Position numbers and translations under genes: made by a program. Positions 26,983 to 34,508 of a stretch of DNA of 64,000 nucleotides are shown piece after piece; within the stretch, counting starts at the first letter, position 1; each line of letters begins with the position of its first letter. The notes below the pieces were generated by a model. It saw nothing but the letters and a program-made list of their open reading frames with translations. It was not told the origin of the DNA and did no database searches. Source of the stretch: Thauera sedimentorum (GTDB lineage Bacteria > Pseudomonadota > Gammaproteobacteria > Burkholderiales > Rhodocyclaceae); the NCBI RefSeq assembly GCF_014489115.1, contig NZ_JACTAH010000001.1:930001-994000 (forward strand). The letters run 5' to 3'.

Positions 26983-27015
26983 TGCAGCCAGCCGCCGACG
27001 GCGGCGCTGCAGTGT

Positions 27016-27312
27016 TCAGCTGCGTTCCTTGCGCTTGGCGCGGGCTTCCTTCTTGAGCGACTTGTAGAGCTCGGGATTGCTGGCCTTGAGGTATTCGGCC
27101 ACTTCCACGTCTTCCTTCTTGACCTTGTTGATGTCGATCTGCTCGATATGCACCAGGCGGAGCAGCGCCTGCACCGGGCGGGGGATGTTGCGGCCGCTCT
27201 CGTAGCGCGAACCGCCGCTCTGGGTGACGCCGATCTTGGACCAGAACTGCGACTGGTTCATGCCGAGCTTGCGGCGGATCTCGCGGACATCGATGTTGTC
27301 AACGTTTTTCAT
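27016..27312 (-). CDS. XRE-family helix-turn-helix regulator
   Basis: A 98-residue DNA-binding protein: MNQSQFWSKIGVTQSGGSRYESG forms the XRE helix-turn-helix (residues about 18-40), preceded by a VREIRRKLG helix and followed by a charged, Lys-rich C-terminal helix (KKEDVEVAEYLKASNPELYKS to KKEARAKRKERS). Lysine content is higher than in neighbouring proteins. A palindromic operator sits at its promoter, suggesting autorepression. No toxin-like gene is adjacent on either side, so a toxin-antitoxin role is not supported. The wider regulon is unknown. Confidence 0.85.
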   Translation of the reverse strand: MKNVDNIDVREIRRKLGMNQSQFWSKIGVTQSGGSRYESGRNIPRPVQALLRLVHIEQIDINKVKKEDVEVAEYLKASNPELYKSLKKEARAKRKERS

Positions 27313-27375
27313 TGCCTCTCTTCCTGTCGAGTAATGTCAGGCGCGTTATGAGACACGACTGACTGATAATGGTTC

Positions 27376-27395
27376 CATACAACTTAAGTTGTATG
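27376..27395. promoter_or_regulatory. Palindromic operator of the XRE regulator
   Basis: Perfect 20-base palindrome CATACAACTTAAGTTGTATG, with a second half-site CATACAAC at 27427-27434. The full site lies just downstream of the predicted XRE start point and the half-site overlaps its -35 box, an arrangement typical of autorepression. Confidence 0.7.
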
Positions 27396-27403
27396 ATGAG
27401 CGC

Positions 27404-27433
27404 AGTATAGATCAGCATGTCCGGAACATACAA
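27404..27433 (-). promoter_or_regulatory. Candidate promoter of the XRE gene
   Basis: Minus strand TTGTAT (27428-27433), 18-base spacer, TATACT (27404-27409), giving a start near 27397 and an 85-base leader. The -35 is embedded in a GTTGTATG half-operator. Confidence 0.6.
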
Positions 27434-27439
27434 CCACGA

Positions 27440-27750
27440 TATGAACATAACTAGGGTTAACCACAGTCGACATGCGCTTACCCACTAGCCTGAAAGGGAA
27501 ATTCGAAAGTTGTAACCCTATGTGAGTAGTGCTTTCGGCCGGTTTTCGTGCCCACTCCGGGCGCTTTCAGAAGGGCGTCCGGGAGGGCTTGAGCGCCACG
27601 TCTCGCGGCGCAGCGCGGCCAGTCATGCGGCCGCCTGCGGATTGGGCCGGCAACGCCCGCCGGGATGCCGGAAAACCCGCCTTCAAGCTGCCCTTTCGCT
27701 GCCACATTCGTTAGAATTGCGCCTTTTATCCACAGGCACTGGATACGACG
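27440..27750. other. Intergenic region upstream of lysC
   Basis: No convincing gene in this stretch; a 61-codon frame at 27529-27714 has no supporting features. It includes a TAGGGTTA / TAACCCTA inverted pair (27452-27459, 27513-27520) and a -10-like TAGAAT at 27712-27717 for lysC, whose -35 is poor. Nothing resembling a lysine riboswitch was seen. Confidence 0.4.
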
Positions 27751-28974
27751 ATGGCACTGATAGTTCAGAAGTACGGCGGCACCTCGGTCGGCAGCCCGGA
27801 GCGCATCAAGAACGTCGCCAAGCGGGTGGCGAAGTTCCAGGCTCAGGGCCATCAGGTGATCGTCGTGGTTTCGGCGATGAGCGGCGAGACCAACCGCCTG
27901 ATCGCGCTGACCAAGGAGGTTGCCGCCAACCCCGATCCGCGCGAGCTCGACGTGGTGGTGTCCACCGGCGAGCAGGTCACCATCGGCCTGCTGTGCATGG
28001 CCCTCAAGGACATCGGCCAGAAGGCCAAGAGCTACACCGGCGGCCAGGTGCGCATCCTCACCGACTCCTCGCACACCAAGGCGCGCATCCTGAACATCGA
28101 CGAGGCGCCGATCCGCCGCGACCTCAACGAAGGCAACGTGGTCGTGGTGGCCGGCTTCCAGGGCGTTGACGAGCACGGCAACATCACCACCCTGGGCCGT
28201 GGCGGCTCCGACACCACCGGCGTGGCGCTGGCCGCCGCGCTGAAGGCCGACGAGTGCCAGATCTACACCGACGTCGACGGCGTCTATACCACCGACCCGC
28301 GCATCGTCCCGGAAGCGCGCAAGCTCGACACCATCACCTTCGAGGAAATGCTGGAAATGGCCAGCCTGGGCTCCAAGGTGCTGCAGATCCGCTCGGTCGA
28401 GTTTGCCGGCAAGTACAAGGTCAAGCTGCGCGTCCTCTCCAGCTTCCAGGAGGAAGGCGAGGGCACGCTCATCACTGTTGAGGAAGATTCGAACATGGAA
28501 CAACCCGTCATCTCCGGCATCGCCTTCAACCGCGACGAAGCCAAGGTCACCGTGCTGGGCGTGCCCGACAAGCCCGGCATCGCCTACCAGATCCTCGGCC
28601 CGGTGGCCGATGCCAACGTCGACGTGGACATGATCATCCAGAACGTCAGCCACGACGGCACCACCGACTTCTCCTTCACCGTGTCGCGCGGCGACCTGGA
28701 CAAGGCGGTCGGCATCCTGGAAGGCGTCAAGGCCCACATCGGCGCCCGTGCGGTGGAAAGCGACAAGACCGCCGCCAAGGTCTCGGTGGTCGGCGTCGGC
28801 ATGCGCTCTCACCCCGGCGTGGCCTCCAAGATGTTCCGCACCCTGGCCGAGGAAGGCATCAACATCCAGATGATCTCCACCTCCGAGATCAAGATTTCGG
28901 TGGTCATCGAAGAGAAGTATCTGGAACTTGCGGTGCGCGTGCTGCACAAGGCTTTCGGCCTCGACGCCGCCTGA
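27751..28974 (+). CDS. lysC: Aspartate kinase
   Basis: First step of the aspartate family pathway (Lys, Met, Thr): phosphorylates L-aspartate. The 407-residue single-chain kinase starts [19 protein letters not shown], with [13 protein letters not shown], the STGEQV substrate loop, [21 protein letters not shown], and [18 protein letters not shown]. Residues about 265-407 hold two ACT domains ([17 protein letters not shown] and [19 protein letters not shown]) for allosteric feedback by Lys/Thr. It is not fused to homoserine dehydrogenase. Monocistronic, followed by tRNA-Ser. Confidence 0.96.
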   Translation: MALIVQKYGGTSVGSPERIKNVAKRVAKFQAQGHQVIVVVSAMSGETNRLIALTKEVAANPDPRELDVVVSTGEQVTIGLLCMALKDIGQKAKSYTGGQVRILTDSSHTKARILNIDEAPIRRDLNEGNVVVVAGFQGVDEHGNITTLGRGGSDTTGVALAAALKADECQIYTDVDGVYTTDPRIVPEARKLDTITFEEMLEMASLGSKVLQIRSVEFAGKYKVKLRVLSSFQEEGEGTLITVEEDSNMEQPVISGIAFNRDEAKVTVLGVPDKPGIAYQILGPVADANVDVDMIIQNVSHDGTTDFSFTVSRGDLDKAVGILEGVKAHIGARAVESDKTAAKVSVVGVGMRSHPGVASKMFRTLAEEGINIQMISTSEIKISVVIEEKYLELAVRVLHKAFGLDAA

Positions 28975-28985
28975 GCGCAAGTAAA

Positions 28986-29014
28986 TTGACCGGGAGGCGC
29001 CGAATCGCTATGAT
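28986..29014 (+). promoter_or_regulatory. Sigma70 promoter of the tRNA-Ser gene
   Basis: TTGACC (28986-28991), exact 17-base spacer, TATGAT (29009-29014); start expected near 29021, eight bases before the mature tRNA. Confidence 0.8.
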
Positions 29015-29028
29015 CGCGCCTTCCTGAC

Positions 29029-29122
29029 GGAGACGTGGCCGAGAGGTCGAAGGCACTCCCCTGCTAAGGGAGCATGCGGGCTAAAACTCGCATCGAGGGT
29101 TCGAATCCCTCCGTCTCCGCCA
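29029..29122 (+). tRNA. tRNA-Ser (anticodon GCT)
   Basis: A 94-base class II tRNA with acceptor stem GGAGACG/CGTCTCC, anticodon stem CTCCC/GGGAG around CTGCTAA (anticodon GCT, reading AGC/AGU), a long variable arm (CATGCGGGCTAAAACTCGCATC), T-loop GTTCGAATC and encoded discriminator G plus CCA. Followed directly by a strong terminator. Confidence 0.97.
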
Positions 29123-29130
29123 AGCAAAGC

Positions 29131-29165
29131 AAAAAGCCCTTGAGTTTCAAGGGCTTTTTCTTTTT
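29131..29165 (+). terminator. Rho-independent terminator after tRNA-Ser
   Basis: Stem AAAAAGCCCTTGA with TCAAGGGCTTTTT, three-base loop GTT, continuing into a run of T to 29165. Symmetrical, so it may also end the convergent TroA-fold gene. Confidence 0.92.
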
Positions 29166-29179
29166 CTGCGGCGCTTGGG

Positions 29180-29983
29180 CTAAGCACTGCCCTCGTGCGC
29201 GCACTCCGCGATCAGCGCTGCGAGCGCTGGCAGTCCCTCGCGGATGGCCACCGGTCCGGGCGAGAGAATGATCGCCGACTTGATCTCGTGCAGGCGGCCG
29301 GTGCGTACCGCCGGCACGGCTTCCCAGCCGGGGCGTGCGGACACTTTCTCGGCACGGAAGCGCTTGCCGCACCATGAACCGATGACCAGTTCAGGCGCTC
29401 GGCGTGCGGCCTCCAGCGGATCGGCGAGGATGCGGTCGCGCGCCGAGGGGCGGGTGGCAAGTTCGGCGAAGATGTCCTCGCCGCCGGCGATGGCGATCAG
29501 TTCCGATACCCAGCGGATGCCCGATATCGGCGGTTCGTCCCACTCCTCGAAGTACACCCGCGGGCGCCGCGGCAGGGTTGCGGCCGCGGCGCGGGCCTGC
29601 GTAATGACGCCTTCCAGTTCGGAGATCAGTGCGCCGGCACGCGCCTCGGCGCCCACCAGCCGGCCGACGGTGGCGATCATCGCCAGGATGTCCTCGACAC
29701 TGCGCTGGTTGAACACGTGCACCGCCACGCCGGCCTTGACGAGGTCGCGGGCGATGTCCGCCTGCAGGTCGGAGAAGCACAGCACCAGGTCCGGCCGTAC
29801 CGCGAGGATGCGTTCGAGATCGCCGCTGGTGAAGGCGAACACCTTGGGCTTTTCCTTGCGTGCAACGGGCGGGTACACGGTGTAGCCGGAGATGCCGGCA
29901 ATCCGCCGTGCTTCGCCCAGCGCGTAGAGCACCTCGACGGTTTCGGTGCTGAGGCAGACGATGCGTTCGGGCAGTCGGTTCAT
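29180..29983 (-). CDS. TroA-fold (cobalamin/iron-type) substrate-binding protein, no signal peptide
   Basis: A 267-residue protein of the periplasmic-binding type II/TroA helical-backbone fold, BtuF-like: RIVCLSTETVEVLYALGEARRIAGIS, LAVRPDLVLCFSDLQADIARDLVKAG, then the long interdomain helix around VEDILAMIATVGRLVGAEARAG and a C-lobe with PRVYFEEWDEPPISG. It starts MNRLPERIVCLS with no signal peptide, and no permease or ATPase gene is adjacent. It could be a cytoplasmic cobalamin/corrinoid binder or use an unrecognised export route; ligand unproven. Confidence 0.8.
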   Translation of the reverse strand: MNRLPERIVCLSTETVEVLYALGEARRIAGISGYTVYPPVARKEKPKVFAFTSGDLERILAVRPDLVLCFSDLQADIARDLVKAGVAVHVFNQRSVEDILAMIATVGRLVGAEARAGALISELEGVITQARAAAATLPRRPRVYFEEWDEPPISGIRWVSELIAIAGGEDIFAELATRPSARDRILADPLEAARRAPELVIGSWCGKRFRAEKVSARPGWEAVPAVRTGRLHEIKSAIILSPGPVAIREGLPALAALIAECAHEGSA

Positions 29984-30158
29984 GCGGTCGATGTGCGGTG
30001 GATGGCGGGACAATGGGGCGCAGAGTATCGCGGATGGCGCGTGCGGCGGTCCACTGCGGGCGGATGACGCGACCGGCTTGTCATGTTGCGGACATGTTCT
30101 GCCGCTAGGCTGGCGGCATCGCAAAGTGCATGGCAGAACGGTGGATACTGCGGCAATC

Positions 30159-30755
30159 ATGGGTTTGGCGTCGCCGGGGGCGAGCCCGCATGGCGGGGCG
30201 CCGGCGGCTGAGGGGGTGCCGCTGCTGCGCCCGCTGGGTGCGGCGGATGCGACCGCGCTGGGCGCCTTCGTGAGCGCTCTGTCTTACGGCGCGCGCTACT
30301 TCCGCTTCGGCCATGGCGATACGGTGCTGGCCGCGGACGAGTTGCACGCGCTGTGCACGCCCGACCCGCGCGACGGGGTGAGCTACGGGGTGTTCGCCAC
30401 GGCCGGTGGCCGAGTGGACATGGTCGGCCTGGCCGGGTACTGCGTGGGGCGCGATCCGCGGGCCTGCGAGTTTGCCCTGGTGGTGGCCGACGCCTGGCAG
30501 GGGCGGGGCATCGGCCGCCGGCTGATCGCCACGCTGGCCGACGATGCGCGGCGCCGCGGCTTGTGGCGCCTGACCGGGCGGGTGCTGGCGAGCAACCGGC
30601 GCATGCTCGACTGCGCGCGCGAGTCCGGCTTCCTGGTCGAGCCCTGGGAGGGTTCGGCGGTGGTGATGCGGGTCACGCTGCCGCTGGCGCTGAGTCAGCC
30701 TCCGTCCGGCATCGCCAGCCAGTCCTCCGCAGGCTGCGGCCGGCCGAACAGATAG
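30159..30755 (+). CDS. GNAT-family N-acetyltransferase
   Basis: A 198-residue acetyltransferase of the GNAT superfamily. The acetyl-CoA loop is AWQGRGIGRRLIATLADDA (Q/R-x-x-G-x-G/A pattern), followed by WRLTGRVLASNRRMLDCARESGF, the usual motif A-B region; EFALVVADAWQGRG is the beta4 strand. Target unknown. ATG 30159 is preferred; a GTG at 30141 is possible. The last 61 bases overlap, on opposite strands, the end of the GGDEF-EAL gene, so the final residues (about 178-198) may be a non-domain tail. Confidence 0.82.
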   Translation: MGLASPGASPHGGAPAAEGVPLLRPLGAADATALGAFVSALSYGARYFRFGHGDTVLAADELHALCTPDPRDGVSYGVFATAGGRVDMVGLAGYCVGRDPRACEFALVVADAWQGRGIGRRLIATLADDARRRGLWRLTGRVLASNRRMLDCARESGFLVEPWEGSAVVMRVTLPLALSQPPSGIASQSSAGCGRPNR

Positions 30756-33358
30756 CCCTGGTGGATGAGTTCGCCGCGGGCGTTGAGGAAATCCGCCTGC
30801 TCGCGGGTCTCCACGCCTTCGGCCACCACCTGCAGGCCGATGCGCGAGGCCACCGCCAGGATGGCGTCGACCAGCGCGGCGTCGTTGTCGTCGGTGGTGA
30901 GGTCGCGGATGAAGCTTTTGTCGATCTTCACCTCGTGTATGGGCAGGCGCTTGAGGTAGGCGAGACTGGAGTAGCCGGTGCCGAAATCGTCGAGCGAGAA
31001 GCGCACGCCCAGCGCCTTGAGCTCGCCCATGCGGGCGATCACCGCGTCGATGTCGTCGATGACCAGGCTTTCGGTGACCTCCAGCACCAGCCGCGCGGGA
31101 TTGGCGCCGCTTTCGGCCAGGCACTGGCGCACCCCGTCGACGAAGTCGCTGCGGCGGAAGTGCCGCGCGCTGATGTTCACCGCCAGCGTCATGGGCCCGG
31201 CGTCGGTGGTCGCCGGGGTGCGGTCGCTGCGCGCTAGCAGGCGGCAGACTTCGGCGAGCACCCAGCGGTCGAGGGCGACCACCAGGTCGGATTCCTCCGC
31301 CAGCGGCACGAACTCGATCGGCGCCAGCAGGCCGCGTTCCGGGTGTGCCCAGCGCACCAGCGCCTCGGCGCCCACCGGCCTGCCGCTGCGGTCGACCTGG
31401 GGCTGCAGATACACCCGGAGCTGGTCCTGGGCGATGGCGGCGCGCAGGGCCTGCTCGGTCTGCGAGCGGCGGCGGATGGCCTCGCCCATGGCGAGCTCGA
31501 AGAACACGCTGCGGTTGCCGCCCTGGGTCTTGGCCTGGCGCATCGCCACGTCGGCCTGGCGCAGCATGTCGGGCGCGGTGATGTTGTGCGACAGCGGAAA
31601 CAGGGCGATGCCGGTGCTGATCTCCAGCTGCAGGGCTTCGCCGCCCACCGTCATGCCGGCGTTGAGCGTGGCGCGGATGCGTTCGGCCACCGCCAGGGCG
31701 TGCTGGCCGGCCAGATCGCGGGCGCTGCGCGGACGGCGCAGCATGACGGCGAACTCGTCCGACCCCAGATGGGCCACCACGTCGTCGGCGTGCAGGCGAT
31801 GGGTGAGAACCTCGCCGACCATGCGCAGCAGGGTGTCGCCAAAGCCCAGGCCGCGGGCCTCGTTGACCGTCTTGAAGCGGTCAAGGTCGATCAGCAGCAC
31901 GTCGGCGTAGCGGTCCTCGCGGTGCGCGGTGGCTAGGGCGTGGTCGAGCTGGCGCAGGAACTGCGCGCGGTTGGCCAGGCCGGTGAGCGGGTCGCGCCAC
32001 ATCAGGCGTTCGGCGGCCTCCTGGGCGCGGCGGATCTCGGTGAGGTCGTTGAGCACCGCGACGTAGTGGCTGACCTTGCCGTGTTCGTCGCGCAGCGCGG
32101 TGACGCTGTGCCACAGCGGGCGGATCGCGCCGTCGCGGCAGCGGTACCACAGCTCGCCCACCCAGCGTCCGCTGTACTGCAGGGTCTCCCACATTTCCGT
32201 GTGGTAGGCCTCGTCATGGCGGTCGGCGGTGAGAAAGCGCGGGCTGCGGCCGGCGACCTCGGACTCGGTGTAGCCGGTGATCTGCGTGAAGCTGGCATTG
32301 ACGCGCTGGATGACGGTCTGCGGGTCGGTGACCATCACCGCCTCGCCCATGGTCTCGAAGATCAGCGCGGCCAGGCGCTGGCGACCCTGCGCCAGCTTGA
32401 GGTCGGTGATGTCCAGGCAGTGGCCGACGTAGCCGCTGAACTCCCCGCGCTCGTCGTAGCGTGGCGTGCCTTCCACCGACATCCAGCGGTACTCGCCGTC
32501 GTGCCGGCGCAGGCGCCAGGCGAGCTGGAAGGGTTCCTGGCGCTCGAAGGCGGCAAAGTAGATGCGCCGGCAGGGGCCGATGTCCTGCGGATGCACGCCC
32601 TTGACCCAGCCCCAGCCGCGTTCTTCCCCGGCGCTGCGGCCGGTGAAGGCGAGCCAGGGGCGGTTGAAGAACTCCAGCTTGCGGTCCGGCCCGGAGGTCC
32701 AGATGAGGATCTGACCGTTGTCGATCACCGCGCGGTAGTGCGCCTCGCTCTGGCGCAGGTGGGTCTGCACCCGGGTTTTTTCGGCGATCTCGTCCTGCAG
32801 CCGGCGGTTGAGTTCCAGCAGTTCCAGGCTGCGCAGGGCGACGTCGTCGTAGAGATCGCTGACCACGTCCGCCAGGCCTTTCTCCGGTGCGGCGGCGGCG
32901 GGTGTGTCGGCTCGGGCAGCTCCACCGGGCGGCCGCGAGTCGCCGCGCAGCTCCTGGATCTCGCGGGCGAGGCGGGCGTCCACGCTGCCGATGTGGTGCA
33001 GCAGCCAGCGGGCCAGGAAGGCGAGCAGGTTGGCCAGTACGTCGCGCTGCGGTTGGGTGATCAGCTCGCCGACACGGTCCAGGTACTGCACGAAGCCGGC
33101 GTGCGCACGCAGATGGCGCGCGCGATTGGCCGGGTCGACCGGCCAGGCGGCCATCAGCGCCGCCTCGGTGTCGAAGTGATAGCGGGTGTAGTCGCGCAAC
33201 TGGTGGTAGAGCGCCTGCACCCGCTCGGCGTCGGGCGGTGCGGCCTGCAATACCGCCAGTTCGCCGACCAGGCCGATCAGGTGGCGGTGCTGGTCGTCGA
33301 TCTCCGCCAGCCCGGTGGCCAGTCCGTCGTGCCAGACCAGTTCGTGCAGCATGTTCAT
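30695..33358 (-). CDS. Hemerythrin-PAS-PAS-GGDEF-EAL c-di-GMP protein
   Basis: An 887-residue cytoplasmic signalling protein. Residues about 1-140 are a bacteriohemerythrin domain with its iron ligands in HDGLATGLAEIDDQHRHLIG, YHFDTEAALM, HLRAHAGF and LLHHIGSVD, an O2-binding di-iron site. Two PAS/PAC domains follow (about 215-335 and 345-460), then GGDEF with the altered core GSDEF and no RxxD I-site, then EAL with EALVRW, NISARHF, LEVTES, DDFGTGYSSL, KIDKSFI and EGVET intact. It probably acts mainly as an oxygen-modulated phosphodiesterase. It starts four bases inside the DGC-motif gene and so belongs to the narXL unit. Confidence 0.93.
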   Translation of the reverse strand: MNMLHELVWHDGLATGLAEIDDQHRHLIGLVGELAVLQAAPPDAERVQALYHQLRDYTRYHFDTEAALMAAWPVDPANRARHLRAHAGFVQYLDRVGELITQPQRDVLANLLAFLARWLLHHIGSVDARLAREIQELRGDSRPPGGAARADTPAAAAPEKGLADVVSDLYDDVALRSLELLELNRRLQDEIAEKTRVQTHLRQSEAHYRAVIDNGQILIWTSGPDRKLEFFNRPWLAFTGRSAGEERGWGWVKGVHPQDIGPCRRIYFAAFERQEPFQLAWRLRRHDGEYRWMSVEGTPRYDERGEFSGYVGHCLDITDLKLAQGRQRLAALIFETMGEAVMVTDPQTVIQRVNASFTQITGYTESEVAGRSPRFLTADRHDEAYHTEMWETLQYSGRWVGELWYRCRDGAIRPLWHSVTALRDEHGKVSHYVAVLNDLTEIRRAQEAAERLMWRDPLTGLANRAQFLRQLDHALATAHREDRYADVLLIDLDRFKTVNEARGLGFGDTLLRMVGEVLTHRLHADDVVAHLGSDEFAVMLRRPRSARDLAGQHALAVAERIRATLNAGMTVGGEALQLEISTGIALFPLSHNITAPDMLRQADVAMRQAKTQGGNRSVFFELAMGEAIRRRSQTEQALRAAIAQDQLRVYLQPQVDRSGRPVGAEALVRWAHPERGLLAPIEFVPLAEESDLVVALDRWVLAEVCRLLARSDRTPATTDAGPMTLAVNISARHFRRSDFVDGVRQCLAESGANPARLVLEVTESLVIDDIDAVIARMGELKALGVRFSLDDFGTGYSSLAYLKRLPIHEVKIDKSFIRDLTTDDNDAALVDAILAVASRIGLQVVAEGVETREQADFLNARGELIHQGYLFGRPQPAEDWLAMPDGG

Positions 33359-33780
33359 GCGGTGTCGTCCCCGTCCCTGCCGCCAGCGCACGGTGCGCCG
33401 AGCCGGCGCGCGGTGTCGGCCAGGGCCGGCAGCAGGGCGGTGGCCTGGGCGGGATCGAAGCCGGTCTTCTTGCGCTTCTTCACGCCGAGCAGATCCAGGC
33501 GCACGTGTTCGGCCGGCACGATGCCCTCGGTGGCCAGCGTCTCGCGCACGCAGGCGAGCACGCAGCCGTCCAGCGCCAGGATGGGACGGCCCGAATGGGC
33601 GATCTTCAGCAAGGCCGGCACCTTGCCGCCGATGCCGGCGATGCAGGACATCTCGGCCACGCCCAGCGCGTCGAGGTCGAGCGCGAGCCGGTTGGCGAGC
33701 TGGGCGGCGCTGGAGCAGCCGGAGCAGGAATAGACCAGGGGCGGTTTGGGTCTGGCGGGGCGGGAGGCAGGGGGTGTCAT
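33355..33780 (-). CDS. DGC-motif putative zinc-binding protein
   Basis: A 141-residue soluble protein of the DGC-domain family (PF08859 by recollection), named for the Asp-Gly-Cys at residues 71-73 (ILALDGCVLACV). Other cysteines: Cys19 and Cys22 (YSCSGCSS), Cys46 (MSCIAGIGGK) and Cys77, giving the C-x2-C...C...DGC-x3-C set thought to bind metal. Function unknown. It overlaps the GGDEF-EAL start by four bases and follows narL by 14, so it is co-transcribed with the nitrate sensor system. The annotated start is ATG 33780; a GTG at 33798 also exists. Confidence 0.8.
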   Translation of the reverse strand: MTPPASRPARPKPPLVYSCSGCSSAAQLANRLALDLDALGVAEMSCIAGIGGKVPALLKIAHSGRPILALDGCVLACVRETLATEGIVPAEHVRLDLLGVKKRKKTGFDPAQATALLPALADTARRLGAPCAGGRDGDDTA

Positions 33781-33794
33781 GGCGGCGCTCCGGT

Positions 33795-34508
33795 TCACGG
33801 CGGGGGCGCGATGCCGTGTTCGACCGCGTACACCGCGGCCTGCACCCGGCTGGCCAGTCCCAGTTTGCGCAAGGTGTTCTGCACGTGGATCTTCACCGTG
33901 CTCTCGGCGAGGTCCAGCTCGCGGGCAATCTCCTTGTTGCTGCCGCCACGCGCGATGAAGCCGAGGATCTCGCGCTCGCGCGGGGTGAGGCGTTCCGGGC
34001 CTTCGCCGCGCAGCGTCGGGGTGGCGGGGCGCCCGCCGGCACGTTCGGCAGACGGCTCGGCAGGCGCGCCACGCAGGCCGCCGAGCAGCTTGCCCATCAT
34101 GCGCGGCGAAACCACCGACTCGCCGTGCGCCGCGGTACGGATGGCGGACACCAGGGTGTCGGTCTCGATGTTCTTCAAGAGATAGCCGCAGGCGCCGGCG
34201 CGCAGGGTCTCCAGCAGGTCCTCGGCTTCTTCCGAGACGGTGAGCATCAGCACGTGGGAGTCGGGTGTTTCGCGGCTGATCAGCTGGGCGGCCTCGCGCC
34301 CGGAGAGGCCGGGCATGTGCAGGTCGAGCAGCACCACGTCGGGCTTGAGCTGGGCGGCGCGCTTGACGCCTTCCATGCCGTCGCCGGCCTCGCCGACGAT
34401 GTCGAACTCCGGGTGGCGCTGCAGCAGCGAGCGGATGCCGCTGCGGAACAGGCTGTGGTCGTCCACCAGCAGGATGCGGATGCGTTGTTCTTCGCCGGAC
34501 GCTTCCAT
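33795..34508 (-). CDS. narL: Nitrate/nitrite response regulator NarL
   Basis: A 237-residue response regulator. Receiver domain: LVDDHSLFRSG with the acidic pocket, phospho-acceptor Asp62 in VVLLDLHMPGLSG, LMLTVS and YLLKNI with the conserved Lys. C-terminal LuxR/NarL helix-turn-helix: LTPREREILGFIARGGSNKEIARELDLAESTVKIH. Adjacent to and coupled with narX, one-base overlap, and next to narGHJI, it is expected to activate nitrate reductase genes. An interdomain Ala/Pro-rich linker (about 145-170) is longer than in E. coli. Confidence 0.93.
   Translation of the reverse strand: MEASGEEQRIRILLVDDHSLFRSGIRSLLQRHPEFDIVGEAGDGMEGVKRAAQLKPDVVLLDLHMPGLSGREAAQLISRETPDSHVLMLTVSEEAEDLLETLRAGACGYLLKNIETDTLVSAIRTAAHGESVVSPRMMGKLLGGLRGAPAEPSAERAGGRPATPTLRGEGPERLTPREREILGFIARGGSNKEIARELDLAESTVKIHVQNTLRKLGLASRVQAAVYAVEHGIAPPP

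Noticed and set aside
27016..27312. Antitoxin of a toxin-antitoxin pair
   Set aside because: No toxin-like gene on either side; the gene is followed by its own terminator.
27529..27714. 61-codon frame upstream of lysC
   Set aside because: No ribosome site or recognisable pattern; overlaps the likely lysC promoter.
29984..30158. Cobalamin riboswitch upstream of the TroA-fold gene
   Set aside because: Neither the B12-box nor a matching multi-stem fold could be found by eye.
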